Below are positions 12,461 to 24,799 of a DNA stretch of 64,000 bases, one piece after another. The stretch spans positions 302,945 to 366,944 of the forward strand of contig JAJKFH010000207.1 of the NCBI GenBank assembly GCA_023333565.1. Reading direction: 5' to 3'. The translations under genes were made by a program, and so were the position numbers. Source of the DNA: Puffinus mauretanicus (Eukaryota > Chordata > Aves > Procellariiformes > Procellariidae). Numbering within the stretch: position 1 is the first letter of the stretch; every line of letters starts with the position of its first letter. The notes beneath the pieces were generated by a model. The model was not told the DNA's origin, searched no databases, and saw only the letters and a program-made list of their open reading frames with translations.

Positions 12461-14931
12461 GATGCTGGGCTCTGCAGGGCCCCACGGAGGTGAACGGCTT
12501 CCTGGGGGGGCTCTGTGGAGGCACCCTGCGAGTACAAGCCAGAGCTGGTGGATGCCGATAAGTACTGGTGCAGAAGCAGCAGCTGATTTTCCTGCTCCAT
12601 CCTTGTTCAGACCACGGCCCCCGGGGACAAGGCGTGGGGGCACAGGGTCTCCCTGCAAGATAACCCCACTCAGCACGTGTTTGTGATGACCACGGAAAAC
12701 CTGACAGTGGAGGATGGAGATCAGTACTGGTGTGGGATCCAGGTAGTCTGGTATGACCCCGTGTTCCCCATCATGGTGTCTGTTCTGCCAGGTAAGTGCC
12801 TGGCGTGGCCATTCTGCTTTGATGGAGGCTGGAGGGCCAGAGGGAATAGAGAGAGGGGATGCTTGGGAGGGCAGATGGGGAGAGCTGGGGATGGAAGAAA
12901 TCCCCCTCCCAGCTGCCTTTGGTGATCCCCCATCTCGTTCCCATGGTGCACACAGGTCCCCTGGGGCCATGTGTGGCATTTCCCAGCTACCCCCCATCAT
13001 CTCCCTGCCAGCAGCCTCTGGGGCCCCGAAGCCCCCAGTCACCAATCTCAGCCACAGCCCAGGACCAGGTAACACGCATCACGGCACTTTGCTTCCCATC
13101 TGTTTACACCACGGTGCCCCAGACAACACACTATGACCTCCACTCGACCCAGGAGGAAGAGGCCACATCTGCTTCCACCTTCCCATGGACTCTCCTGGAG
13201 CTGGAAAACACCGTGTCCACACCGAAAGTCAGAAGCCTGCAGGCTGGTTGAGTGCCAGGGCCACCGGGGAGGAGAGGGACTGTCCCCAGCGCAAGGACAA
13301 GGCAGACCAAGGATGCAGTATCCATCTCCAGCCTGCTTACAAGGCTTTGGAGCCAGGGGGCATATCTGGAGAAAGCAAAATATGATGCTAAGCCCTGCAT
13401 GCTATAGGGCTGCACTGGTTGGGGCTCCCAGGGTCTTTGCCCAGCTCCCACAGGGCTGCTGGGGACCCCGACAGCCCAGGCAGGCGTGTGCCACATCTGG
13501 GCACTTGTCCATGGAGGTGGGGGATGAATCTGTGCAGCTGGCTCATGTCAAGTTGGACAGACTTTGTGTCTACACGTGCATGGATCCCTGGCCAGGAAAC
13601 CTGGGAGAAATCCTTGGAACATCCTTGCCAGCCCACGGAGTCTCATGCCCCTCTGGGGTGGTGCTAAATACAGGGACGAAAGCCCTCCCTGGGGCACAGG
13701 GCTGCAGAGGGGGCAGTGCAGAAGGGCAGTAACACCTTTTCTCTCCTCCTAGCACCCCAAACCTGCTTGTCCTGGTCCTGACACCCTCCACTGTGCTGGT
13801 GCTGGTTTTGGGCAGCATCATCTGCTGCAGGATGAGAAAAGCATCGCCAGCGTGGACCAGAGATACAAGTGATCTGGGGGCCCAAGCTGTGGCTCTCTTC
13901 TGCAGGGTGGCTGCAGGGGTCCCCACATTGCTCCCCAGCACCCATCCCCCCAGCCCAGCGCACCACACACTGCCCTCCCACTCCCGTCCCAGGGGTGAGC
14001 CCTTCCCAGGGCCCCAACCCTCCGAGTCCCACAGTCCAGGGGGCTCTTGGCAAAGTCAGTCCAGACCTGAGGTTGCACAGGAACTGATAAGACACCCATG
14101 GGGAAGGGCTTGGGACCCCCCAAAATGCTCCTGTTCAGCAAAAGGAGCTTCATGTTGGTGTGATCCATTTCTTTTGCTGTTCCCCCAGCAGCCTCAGCTG
14201 TGGAGAGGAAGAGGGACAAGGACCTCCAGGTACCGTGGGTGGGAAGGTAGTTGGATGGGAGTCCTGTGATGGCTACACCATGAGGGAACCACTGCCTGGA
14301 GCCCCCCTTGTCTTCAACACACCTCATCACCTCCAGATCACTGCAAGCTGGGAGCAAGCAGCCACTTCCAATAACATCTACATGAACAGGGAGTGGGAGC
14401 TCAGCTCACCCGAGGATGACTATGAGAACAGCCCGGACAAGTGGCAGGTAAAGGGGCTGGGGCAGCTCCCCAAGCACACAGCAAGTTACTCCATGGGTGC
14501 TCCTTGCTCCCAGTCCTGCAGTGAGGAAGAGCTGCCCCGCTTTGGGGTGCAGTGAGGAGGAGCTGCCCTGCTTCGGGGTCACCTTCCCCCACCCCAGCCT
14601 TTCCCTTCCCTTTAACAGCCTGTCCAGGCAGCAGCTATCAAACCCTGTAGGAACAGGCATGTAGACACGAACTTTTAGGGCTCTAGCATAGGCAGACCTG
14701 CAAAGTGCCCCAAATCTTCACATTTCTCCCCCGTTTCAGGACTTTGAAAAGGGAGACGAAGTTTCCATTTCCAGAGGTCCAGAACTGCAGCTGATCTACA
14801 TGATCTACACTGAGCACCTCTGCACTTGGCCCCTCGCTGCCAGAAAGCCCCGTGTCCGGGAACGGGCATCCCCTGCAGCTATCCCACTCTTTCCCCACTG
14901 CTTCCCGAGCTCTCTCTGCCTGTGCCGTTGA
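12461..14931 (+). pseudogene. CD300/CMRF35-like receptor pseudogene A
   Basis: A degenerate CD300-type receptor. V exon 12461-12791 starts CWALQGPTEV and ends DQYWCGI...SVLP at a GTAAGT donor. It has two lesions. A G run after CCT at 12492-12499 is one base too long (seven G against the six needed for FLGGSVEAPC), so the exon is 331 nt instead of a multiple of three. A TGA stands where the CD300 pattern has Trp (CRSSS-stop-FSC). Further exons: stalk 13012-13068, transmembrane 13753-13868 (hydrophobic, then CCRMRK), 14189-14229, 14337-14447 with tyrosines in IYMN and DYEN (pYxN type), and 14740-14931 ending in TGA. A second stalk exon is needed by phase but was not found. No leader exon was found. 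An ATTAAA lies at 15075. Downstream exons keep their frames, so the loss looks recent or the frameshift may be an assembly error. Confidence 0.8.
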
Positions 14932-15074
14932 GATTCCCTGTATCCCACAGAAGCAACCCCTGTCCCCTCCATACTGCACGAGGCCAGGGTCCGTAGTGTG
15001 CCACAGAGTCCCGCAGTGGGATACGTATGCCACCAGGCCAGCAGTGCTGTTTATCCCCACCCTGCCATGAGGTT

Positions 15075-15080
15075 ATTAAA
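15075..15080 (+). terminator. polyadenylation signal of locus A (ATTAAA)
   Basis: ATTAAA about 145 bp after the stop of the last exon of pseudogene A. Confidence 0.5.
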
Positions 15081-16885
15081 TGATATGAGATTGGAAGATT
15101 TGGGCTGTGTTTAAAATATCCCCCAAACAGGGGTTAAATGCTCAGCATCCCCGGTCCAAGCTGCAGGGAACCAGGGGATGCGATGCCTTGGCAGCCCCTT
15201 CTCATCCTCCACAGTTCTTGTGCTCGGCAGTAAGGAGCACATGAGGAGGAAGGGGAGGTCAGTGTCCAGTTGGAGACATGACTTCTGTCCCCTCCCCGGC
15301 CCCAGTGACTCTGTGGTGCCCCAGGAAGGAGGTGGTGCTGCGGCCGGTGCGGTCACCCCTATTCCCACACAGCCCTCAGACTTCTGCTTCTTTATTTTTA
15401 CCTGGCTCCTCGTTCGCTTCCCGCTGGGTCTTTGCACAGAGTAAAGGGGCTGAAGGGCAAGGTGGGGTGGAGGGAGGGTCCTGGGGGAGCCTGGCTGCAA
15501 GGGGTCCCATCCTGCTCCCCCCAGCCCAGCGTCCCGTGCAGACATCAGGATTCCAGCTGTGTATCCCAGGCTGGGGAGCTGTGGAAGGAAAAGCCCCTGT
15601 TTGGGTAGGTCTCGTCATCTACCCAAATATAATCACACTGCTGCGAAATGGAAACCTACGCAGCAGTTTTAGAAAGAGGAAGAAAAACCACGGGGGTGGA
15701 AAGAAAAAGAAGTGGGGAGATGCTGCATGAAGGGCCTGCAGAGAGCCCTGCGGCAGCAGCCTGGGCAGCGGGTGGCCAAGCTGGAGCTCAAGCCAGGGGG
15801 AAGCTCGGCTCCATCTCTGCCCTGCCATGGGCCAGGGGAGCTCCTCTGGGTGCTGCTTGCTCCTGAGGGCAACCCAAGTTTCATCATCTGCAAGAAGCTC
15901 CGGTGCCAAATGGGGAGTGGGAGCACAGGGGGACCTGCTGCCTGGATCGGCTCCAGGGATGCAGGCATGCTCCCAATTTTCCCCTGAGCCCCAGCACGGT
16001 CATACCTGGGATAAAAAAGCCAGAGGAGGAGAAGGAGGAGGAGGAAGAAGCCCCACATCATCCCAACCACTCTGTCCCAGCAAGCACCGTCAGCAGAGCT
16101 GACCTCCAGCCACCCAGCCACAGCCCTCAGTGTCGTACGGCAGGTCTGGGCAATGTCTGGGTCACTCCCGCTCCCCTCTCTCCATATTTCTTACGTCTCC
16201 CAGTTCCCCCCAAACCAGCACAGTGCTGCATACGCCAGCAGAGCCCGGGGCTGGGGCCAGGCACCTGTACCCCCGAGAGCTGGCAACCCCGGCATGTCCC
16301 TCTCAGCTGAAACGCAGCCCAGGGGCTGAGCTGATGCCCTCCGAGTGCCTAGGGGACTGCACCCATCCTGGCATCACTCTTTAGCCCGGCCGAGAGAGAT
16401 CACCAGGACACACAGCCTCCAGCATCTCCAGGAACACGAGATGGGCTCTGCAAAGATCAAGCAAAGAGTAAAGCTCCCATGCTGGTTTTGCCCTGTTTTG
16501 GTGTTGGAAGCTCTGCTCAGCTTATGTGCTCCAGCATCTCTCTTCAGTCCTTCATTTGGGGTGAAGACCCCTCCCCTCCTACACCCTCCTGCCAAGTGGG
16601 GTGTACAGGGTCCCACGTCCCATTTCTATGGCTGCCCACCCTCCCCGGTGTGCTTCAGATATGCCAGTCTGCGAAAAGCGTCTCAGCAGCTTTTCACCCA
16701 CAGCAGAAAACCCACAGTCCCGAGGCAAAGCCCAGCCAGATAAAAATAAGCCGGCAGCAGAGCAGCTGCCTCTTGTGCGAGCAGAAATGCAATGAAAGAA
16801 GCTGGGAGAGCAATCAGCTCAGCATCCCCCAGCTCGCTGCCCTGTGCAGGAGGCTGATGCTCGTGGATCTCCAGAGCAAAGCGGG
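15081..16885. other. intergenic between loci A and B
   Basis: No exon, repeat family or RNA gene recognised. Purine-rich and CA/GT-poor unique sequence. Confidence 0.4.
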
Positions 16886-19147
16886 ATGATGGGGATATCG
16901 CTGGGCTGGGGCTGGCTCCTTCTCCCAGGTGAGGACAGGCTCTGACCATGCCGGTGATGCTCCGGCTCCCTCTGGCATCAAGGGGCTGGGGCTGCTGAGT
17001 CCCCCCAGGGGCACAGGCTCCACATCAGGCACCGATGGAGCCAAAGCCTCCCATCACCATGGCCTCATGTCTGGGGCTAAAAGCCAGCAGATAGGGTCTC
17101 CCCTAAAGTGCTTCTTTCCAAAGGGAGCTGAGAAGGAGGGGGTGGAAGGAAGGATGGCTTTGCAGCCCTGCTTCTCTCCAGTGTTGCTGTGGGTTTCTTT
17201 GCAGTTTGCCAGGCTCTGGTTGTCCCCAGGGAGATCAGCAGCCAGGTGGGGAAGACGCTCTCCCTCCGCTGCTGGTAACCCCAGGGCTACGAGGGCTACA
17301 ACAAGTACTGGTACTGGGGGGCCAGCCGGGACTCCTGCTGCAAGGTGGTGGAGATGGCGGGCAGGGAAGCGCCCCTGCAACGTGGCCGGGTCTCCATCCA
17401 GGACAGCCACATCTTCTGCGTGGTCCTGCTCACCATGGAGGACCTCTCCGAGGCAGATGCTGGGAGTTACTAGTGCGGCATTGAGAGGACAGGCAGGGAC
17501 CTGATGGAGCCAGTGACAGTGAGAGTGGTCCCAGGTAAGTCCAGCTGGCTGGAGGTTTTGCTGGCCAGGACTCTTTTTGGAAAGGCCACTGGCTCATGGG
17601 CCAGCAGTGGCCTGGGAGGAGGCAGTGATGCCAGAAAGAGCCCCTGGGACCCAGTATAAACCAGCGGCAGAAGTTGGGAGGGGTGACAGGGTGCTTTCTC
17701 CTGGGGATGCTCACAGATGCAGGCAGAGTGTGCTGGAGCCCAATGCAGGGTCCAGCCCTGGGCTCTTTTCACGGCGCAGGCAGGACAGCGGAGCTGCTGG
17801 TTACATGCGGCAGCGAGCACTGATGCTGAGCCCCAGTGCTGAGGCCAGGAAGCGCCTGCCAAACCCGGCCTCTGACAGCCAGATGATATAATGTTGAGTT
17901 TCTAGGCCAGGAAAAGGGGTAGATCCAACTCCCCCACTCTCAGGGAAACCTCTGGCTCACAGTGGGTGGAGAGACAGCCCAGAGGTGTGGTGGGGGTGCA
18001 GCTGGGCAGGCAGGTGCAGGCAGGGTGCATCCCACAGGGATGTCAGCAGGGCAGGGGCATGTGCTGGAGGGGACACAGGCAAGTATTCACCTGCTGCCGA
18101 AGGAGACGTGGGGGACCCATGGTCACCTGCAGCCCCCAATTCCCACCAGGACTTTCTTTTCCGCAGCCGTATCAGCTTCCCCAGCCACGCCCACCCCCTG
18201 GACCTCCACCACCATGATGGAGCATCCCCCCACCAACAACGTCACCGCCGCAAGGTGAGCCTGGGGTCCTTGGGCACAGGGTGGGCATGGGGAAGGGTAG
18301 TGGCTGTCACTGCCGCGGGCAGCAGTGGGTGCACCTGTGCGGGGGGGCTCGCGGAGACACACAGGGTCTTCACCCGTCAGCCTGAGCTTTTGGGTGTGAC
18401 GCAGTGGGGTCCCAGGCCGTTGTCCCCACTTTCTGTCCCACCCTACGGCTGGCTGTGGAGGGGCAGCGGGAGGGCACCAGCATGCAGGGCACTGCAAAAG
18501 CAAAGCCACAGCTTTGTGAGGGAGAGAACCAGCCCAGCTCCTCTCCCCTCGCCGCCAGCCCTGGGGGCCCAGCCCTGAGCGACCTGGTGCCCAGCGTGGT
18601 CCTTCTTTCCCTCCTGGCTGCTGCTGGCTCCACCGGGCTCCTCTGCTCCCTGCACAGGAGGAGGGAAGGTAATGGTGCCCACACGTGCCCTGTCACAGGC
18701 ACACCCCGGTGCCTGTCCCAGGACTTGGGGGATAAACCCCAAACCCCAAGCTCCCCCCTCTCAGTGACACAGAAAACCTGCCCCTATGTCTCTTCTTTCT
18801 GGCACGCTGCTCCCTCCCACTAAAGCCCCTGCTGCCCCCCGTGAGCCAGGCATCGCCATGGAGCCAGACCATGGCCCCGACTACAACAATGAGCTGGACC
18901 TGGCAGAGGTGAGGGCTCCTGGTGCAGGCAGCGCGGGCAGTGCAGGCAGCATGGGCAGGAGCCATGCAGTGTGGTTGCTCACCCTGGGCAGCCCCTGCAC
19001 TGCCCAACTGTGCCCCAGGGCTGCAGGGACATGCTGTCCCCTCGCCAGGGTGGTTGCAGTGACATAGAGCAGGACCCTGAGCTGGAGAACGACGGTATCT
19101 ACACAAACACCCTGTTTCAGGAGAAGGTGCCTGGGACACCCAGCTGA
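16886..19147 (+). pseudogene. CD300-like receptor pseudogene B, intact except for V-exon stops
   Basis: Exons: leader 16886-16928 (two adjacent ATG codons; MGISLGWGWLLLPG, GT donor), V 17205-17534, stalk 18167-18254 (Thr/Pro-rich), transmembrane 18559-18668, cytoplasmic 18850-18908 and 19049-19147. Every junction is GT/AG and the phases join (1,1,2,1,0). The V exon keeps its length (330 nt) but carries TAA at 17276-17278 (in CW-stop-PQGYEGYNKYW) and TAG at 17471-17473 (GSY-stop-CGIER, where the family has Trp). The usual Cys of KYWC is also Tyr (KYWYWG). The tail has tyrosines in DYNNEL and IYTNTL (pYxN type) and no canonical ITIM. AATAAA lies at 19558. With two stops and a lost Cys it cannot make the receptor; the rest is well preserved. 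Confidence 0.88.
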
Positions 19148-19557
19148 CATTTCCTGGGAGAAGAAGTTTCCTACTTGTCCTAGCAGAGCATCCCTCGTGG
19201 GCAGGGGGGTGCCTGCGGGGTAACCCCTGGCGATGTCCTTGTGATCATCCCCAGGGATGTCCTTGCTGCAGCAGAGGAGGTGAAGGAGCATTGCAGGAGG
19301 TGGCTGCTGCTGTCCCATCACCACGGCATCTCGGTGGTGTAACAGCCTCTGCCCATGATGCTGGAGCCCAAGGCCATGCTGGCACCATCCCCCGGTCTGA
19401 GGGACCCCAAGAGCTCCCTGCCCCTGTGTTGCTTTGGCAAGGTGACCCACGCCTCTCAGCTGGCAAGAAACCACATCCCTGATTCTTGCACACGCTGAGG
19501 AGCAGGATGTTTTCCCGGCTCAGCAGCAAACAGATTGCTTTGGGTTCAGATAAATCC

Positions 19558-19563
19558 AATAAA
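19558..19563 (+). terminator. polyadenylation signal of locus B (AATAAA)
   Basis: AATAAA about 410 bp after the TGA of the last exon of B; the first canonical signal downstream. Confidence 0.5.
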
Positions 19564-20792
19564 GAAATTCCTCTGTGGGGGCTTGGTCTGGAGGGGAGAG
19601 GGGACTATCTGGTGTGCCCACAGAGCCGCTCTGCTGCTGTCGTCCCCTTTGGGGGTCCCCTGGGCACCCCGGTACTGCTGGGGCTGTGTTAGGAGGGCGC
19701 AATGGGAATCGACACTCAAAGCAAGAGGAAGACGAGAGCGGCTGGGGAGGTAGCTGGAGCCCTGGCTGCCCAGTCTTTCCAGCAAGGCTTATCAGCAGAA
19801 AGCAGGTTTGCAATCTCCAGCCACTTCCTGAATTTAGATCTTGCTGCTATTTGCAGCAACTTGGCTCACAACCAGTGACCCAGTTCACTGGAAATGAATG
19901 GGGTTACTTGATGATCAGAAGGAAAACCCAGAGCTTCCTCTTGCCATGGCGGGGGGACAGGTAGGGGACGGGATGGGGGGAAGGAGCAGCCTCAGCCTCC
20001 GGCAGGGCCAGGGGTTTGTGTTTTCTGCTCTTTCCAAGGGGCACTGAGGAAAAAAGCCATCGTCAAGGCAGCTGCCAGGGAAGCAGCTTTGCTTTTTGTG
20101 TTTCTGAAACTTTCAGTGGAAACATTTAATTTTGGGAGAAAAACAGCGTTGTCACTCAAAGCCACGGCTGTGCCAAAAAAGGCGGTTTTGGGGGGAAATG
20201 AGACACTTCTGCTTGAGAAAACAAACCAAAACAGCCCAGCTCACGCTGGCGCCGGCTTGGGAGCTGGGGAGCAGCAGTGCAGCGGGACAATCATCCCAGT
20301 CCATCATCCCAGTCCATCATGACTGGGAGAGCATCCTGGTGGTCCCAACTGGTCCATCCACAGGGCCTGACCTGCATTCGCTCTACGCAAGTCACCAGAC
20401 CCCCGCTCTGGCCCGGCCCCCCTGCAAAGCCTCCCAAAGCCCTTTGGGCTCTGTGCATGGGGAAGGGGCTGCGTTCCCCACTGGGACAGGCATCGCAGCG
20501 GAGGAACCAGCTGCATTTTGGCATTTTGCTGGGAACCAGCGGCTGTTTCAGAGCGAAGGCAGAGAGTCTCTCTCATGAGACACCCCCAGGGTGAGTCATG
20601 GTCCCCGGACGAAGGGGAGGAAGCAACCGCCTTTAAAAAAGACATCCAGGGTCTCTGGGTAAACACTGCCCAAGGAAGCGACGGGAGAAGGAGACTTGGG
20701 GAATTCCTGGGACGCCGGGTGCGTGTGAACCTGGCTCCTGCTTCGTGGATAACCACGGGGAAAAATCCGCATCAGGAGTGAGAAGCTGAAAA
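19564..20792. other. intergenic between loci B and C
   Basis: No exon recognised. One small direct repeat (ATCCCAGTCCATC, twice, near 20292-20318). Confidence 0.4.
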
Positions 20793-22709
20793 ATGAGGAT
20801 TTTCCTGATTTGGACCGTTTTCCCAGGTGAGATCCGGGAGCACAGGTCAGGCGGTTCCCCTGGGCTCTGGCAGAGCTGCGGAGAGGCTGGGACTGAGCCA
20901 GCCCAGGAAGTCCACCGCGGTCACGGCAAAAGCCCAGCTGATACTGTCCTTTTCTTATGGCCAGTGGATGGCTACAGGGGGTGATCTCTGAGATAAGCTT
21001 GTATTGCTGTCATATGAACCCTGCTAATAAGGCTTTTTGCTCATTTAATAACACGCATGCTTGACGGGGCCTCTTTTTAATGACTGGGGACATCTCATCT
21101 CAGCACCGCTCCCCAGTGCAACGGGTGCATGGGCACAGCCTTCCTCGGGACAGGGTGCCCACAATCATCCTGGGCTCAGATCCCTCCTGGTTCCCTGGGG
21201 CGATGCTGGTATGTGCTTGCAGCATCTCTCCCTGTCCCCCGCAGGCAGCTGGGCAGTGACGGGCCCCACAGAGGTGACGGCTGAGCAGGGCGGCTCGCTG
21301 GCTCTGTCCTGCAGCTACGAGCCGGGCTACAAGCTCTACCCCAAGTTCTGGTGCCGGCCGGGCTTCCTCTGGTTTTGCTTCACCTACATTGCCCAAACCA
21401 ACGGCTCAGAGGTGGCGGTGACGCAGGGCAGGGTGTACATCAGGGACAACCATGCGGCACGCTCATTCACAATGACGCTGGGTGGTGTCACACCGGGGGA
21501 CGCAGGCTGGTACTCCTGCGGGGTGAGGAAGAGCCTGTGGTTCAGCCTGCAGCACAACACCGAGGTGATGGTCTCCGCAGGTAAAGCTGGGCTGGGAGCA
21601 AAGCAGGGGCATGTGATGGAGCCTGTCACTTGGGGATAGGGCCTCCCCAGCCAGGGGAATTCAGGGGTTATCAAAGCAGGAACAAGGTCCTTGCAGGCAC
21701 TGAGACCCGCTGGAGGCTACTCCAGTGCAAATTTGGATGAGGGATGGAGGAGGCTGTACAGAGCTTCATGCAGAGCAGAGCCCCTCCCTCGCTCCCACTC
21801 AGCGTCTCTGCTTCCACAAGCCCGTCCTTTGGGGTTTACAGTCCCTCCCAGTTAAAGCCCCCTTTTCCTTCCTCCTCCTCCCCAGTGCCCAGTGTGTTGC
21901 CCGAGGACCCCATCTCCACCTCCTGCACCTCTACATCCAAAGTCTTGGGGCAGAGACCCCCCACACAGGGGGCAGGACAGGGTGCGGGGGTCTCCATTTT
22001 GCTCTGACTCTCTGTGTTTTCCTCGCAGCTGTTTCATCCACAACTGAGGGCAGCAACGAGAGCCCGTTGGCCACCAACCCCCTGTGCCCCACAGGCTGTG
22101 GGGAGCCTCCAGTGCTGTGAGTCAGGGCTTGGGGTCTAGGCAAGCCCCCAGCAGCATCCCCCGGCCTAAGACACCTTTTCCCTGCATGCATCCCCCAACC
22201 CTGGGCCCCCCAAGTTGCAGCAGCCCCAAGGAGCATCCTGGGGGCAAGCGGGGTGGCTGGCAGACATGCAAGTGCCCCAGTACCCATCCTCATTGTCCAG
22301 ACCCTACTCAAGCTCTAGCATGATCTCCTCTCTCCTGCCCAGGTCCCAGCTCAGCATCACCTACCTGCTGCTCTTCCTCAGCATGAAGGTGCCCGTGGCA
22401 CTGGCCCTGGTGTGCGTGGCCGCCTGGGTGAGGAGCCGGCGCAGGAGCCACGACCAGGAAAACCTGCAGCTGTTGGAGGTGGCCGGCAGCACTGGGGCAC
22501 CAGGCTGCACCCCCACCCTGGAGCCACAGGGACACCCTCCTGCCCCCTCGCCCCCCACCCTGCCGGCGCTGCGCCACCCATCACGGCTGCCCTGCGCCGG
22601 GAGCTGCTCGGCACTGGGTGCTTCTCCCCCTGTGAAGCCTCGGCCCCTCCTGGCAGCCCCTGCGCTGGAGAGGGGAGGGTTTGGGGCGCAGAGAGCCTGC
22701 ATCTGCTGA
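20793..22709 (+). CDS. CD300-like activating-type receptor C
   Basis: Complete coding gene, join(20793..20826, 21245..21580, 21886..21981, 22029..22116, 22343..22709), 306 aa, all GT/AG, phases 1,1,1,2. Leader MRIFLIWTVFPG. One V domain (about residues 12-123) with the CD300 cysteine set: SCSYEP, KFWCRP, FCFT and YSCGV, preceded by SWAVTGP. A Thr/Ser/Pro stalk follows over two exons. The membrane segment (about 190-213) has Lys200 in LSMKVPVAL, matching the charged LKVP membrane motif of mammalian CD300B/D/E-type receptors, which pair with ITAM adaptors such as DAP12 or FcR-gamma. The tail (about 93 aa) is Pro/Arg-rich with no tyrosine, so signalling should be through an adaptor. The long tail is unusual for that class. 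Alternative: a different mRNA end truncating the tail. Confidence 0.88.
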
Positions 22710-22739
22710 GCTGGAGTTGCCAACTGCAGACAATTTTGC

Positions 22740-22745
22740 AATAAA
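22740..22745 (+). terminator. polyadenylation signal of gene C (AATAAA)
   Basis: AATAAA 31 bp after the stop codon of gene C. Confidence 0.75.
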
Positions 22746-22765
22746 GTCTGGGTATCTTGCAGGTG

Positions 22766-22792
22766 CCTGTCTGTCTGTCTGTCTGTCTGCTC
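22766..22792. repeat. (CTGT)n microsatellite
   Basis: About six tandem CTGT units just after the gene C polyadenylation signal. Confidence 0.9.
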
Positions 22793-23499
22793 CCTCCTCC
22801 TTCGGCTGCCAACACCGCCTGGGGCTCTGATGGCTGCTGATGCTGATGTGTGGGGCTGTGTGGGGACATGCTGCAGCACGACTGGGGGTGACATGGGGTG
22901 ACAGAGTGCCATGCGGGTGCCTGCTCCACCACAGCCCGGCCGAGGCCTGACGTGGGGAGAGGAGCCCTCAGCCCTGCCAGCCCTGCCCGATGCAACCAGA
23001 TGCCCGTCTCCAGCCAAACATTTCCAAGATCACTTGCAGCTGAGTGAGAGCCAGGGAACAGTGTTCTTCCACAACTGTCTCCCCCACTACAGCAACTTTC
23101 CACCCTCAGCCTGAGAGTGAAGCTCACATCACACCCAGCTGCACCGAGGGCTCCATTTCTCTTTAGTCCTGTTATTTTCCAGGTTCTGCATCTCCAAAAA
23201 GCGGGCACCTGCACACTGCTGAAACCCTGTAGAAACCCTGCTCTTTATGTGTGGCACCAGCAGCCACATCAGAGAGAGCAGTGTGGCCATGTCCATCCCC
23301 CCCAGGGCTATGCCACATGCTGCATTTCATGGCACAACCAGGTTCACTGGTGTCCCCCCAGAAAGCTTTGGAGGAAAGTTGTTTCTCTTCAGGGTTGTTT
23401 AAGGAACCAAAATGCCCGAGATCCCAGGAGTAGGCATGAACCAGGAACTCGCAGCCCCCTCCAACCCCACGTGGCAAAACCTCCGCTGCAGACGCAGCA

Positions 23500-23868
23500 G
23501 TTTGGCTGCCCGGGAGGGAGTGGGCTGGGGAGCCCAGCCACGGGCCCCGCACCTTGCTCTCCCTGCTGCTCTGCTGCCTGCTCCTGCTGGCTACGTGCTG
23601 GGAGCCCACTGGGAGTGCAGGGGCCGGGGATGTGCTTCCACCCACTGGGGTCCCAACTCCTCATTTATTGTCTGCTCCTGGTGGGTCTGAAGGGCCCAGA
23701 GCCCGGCCCAGGTGATGCTCAGGGCAGGGACCCTTCACCTGCAGACAGCCACGATCGGGGGCCAGGGTTCAGGGCCAGGCACAAGTCAGGGACAGGGACA
23801 GCTCAGTTGTGTCTCCACCAAGGAACACTCTCAGCACCACTAAACTAGAATGAAGTATTGGCAATAAA
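23500..23868 (+). other. possible orphan receptor end: hydrophobic frame plus AATAAA
   Basis: One plus frame encodes a strongly hydrophobic segment at about 23550-23600 (TLLSLLLCCLLLLATCW), closing at a stop near 23712. A canonical AATAAA follows at 23863-23868. This could be the worn membrane exon and 3' end of another CD300-like locus between C and D. No V exon or convincing splice sites were found, so it is not called as a gene. The rest of 22.8-24.8 kb holds nothing I recognise. Confidence 0.25.
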
Positions 23869-24799
23869 GCTGTCTCCTCGCCTTCGCTAAGGCCAGAGCT
23901 GCGATGGTACCGGCAGTGGGTTCACATGTGAGACTTTGGTCCAAGCCGGGACCAGCCCGTGGCTGTAGCAGAAAGACCCTGTGACACCCAGCACGGTGGT
24001 CCCTGTGCATGGGCTGCTTTTGTCCTGCCTATCCCCACCTGTCCCCAAACCCTTCCTCACCCCTGGGAGCTGCTTCTAAAGGGTTTGCCTGACCCAGCGC
24101 AGGCTCAGCAAGTTGCTGATGGGTGGGAGGGAGGATACTGGGGGGGACTGGTACTTCCAGGAGACAAGGAATGGGGACAGGAGGGGAAGCCTGGAGAGAC
24201 CTGATCAGGGCACTGGGCATGGGGCTACTGAGCCGCAGAAGGGCTGTGCTGGGGAGAGCCTGGGGGGACATGCTGGCCAGGGCAGTGGGGACGGGTGCTC
24301 ACGTCCAACTGCACAGGGACAGGAGGCTGGGGCTCCCCTTCTGCATTTCCTATGGGGGGACAGTGTGCCTATGCAGGAGCACTGCGCCACCCTCGCCGCT
24401 CAACCTGGGGGCACATTTGGGGCTCACGGGTTCCGTGTGCAGGGCTGAGCCACCCCTCGAGAGGCAGATCCCCCACTGGGTGCCCTGCCTGACCAGAGAG
24501 GCTGGGCAGTGTGGCAGCAAGGCAGGGAGAGGCAGGACTGCACCTGGCCGTGGGGTCCATGCGGGGAGCAGAAAGGGGAGGCCCTGGGACAGGGACAGGG
24601 GCAGGACAGCAGGGCTCAGGGGACAGTGCACAGCAGTGCTCTGTGACAGGGGAGGCAGGAAGTCAGCTGAGACCAGAGGAAGAAGAAACCCCACGCTCTT
24701 GCTAAACCTCCAGCAGCACTGGGTTTGGCACCCCAGACAGAAGAGTAGGCAAAGCCACAAAGACACAATGAAGAAGGAGCATGAGGGGCAGGAGTGCCC

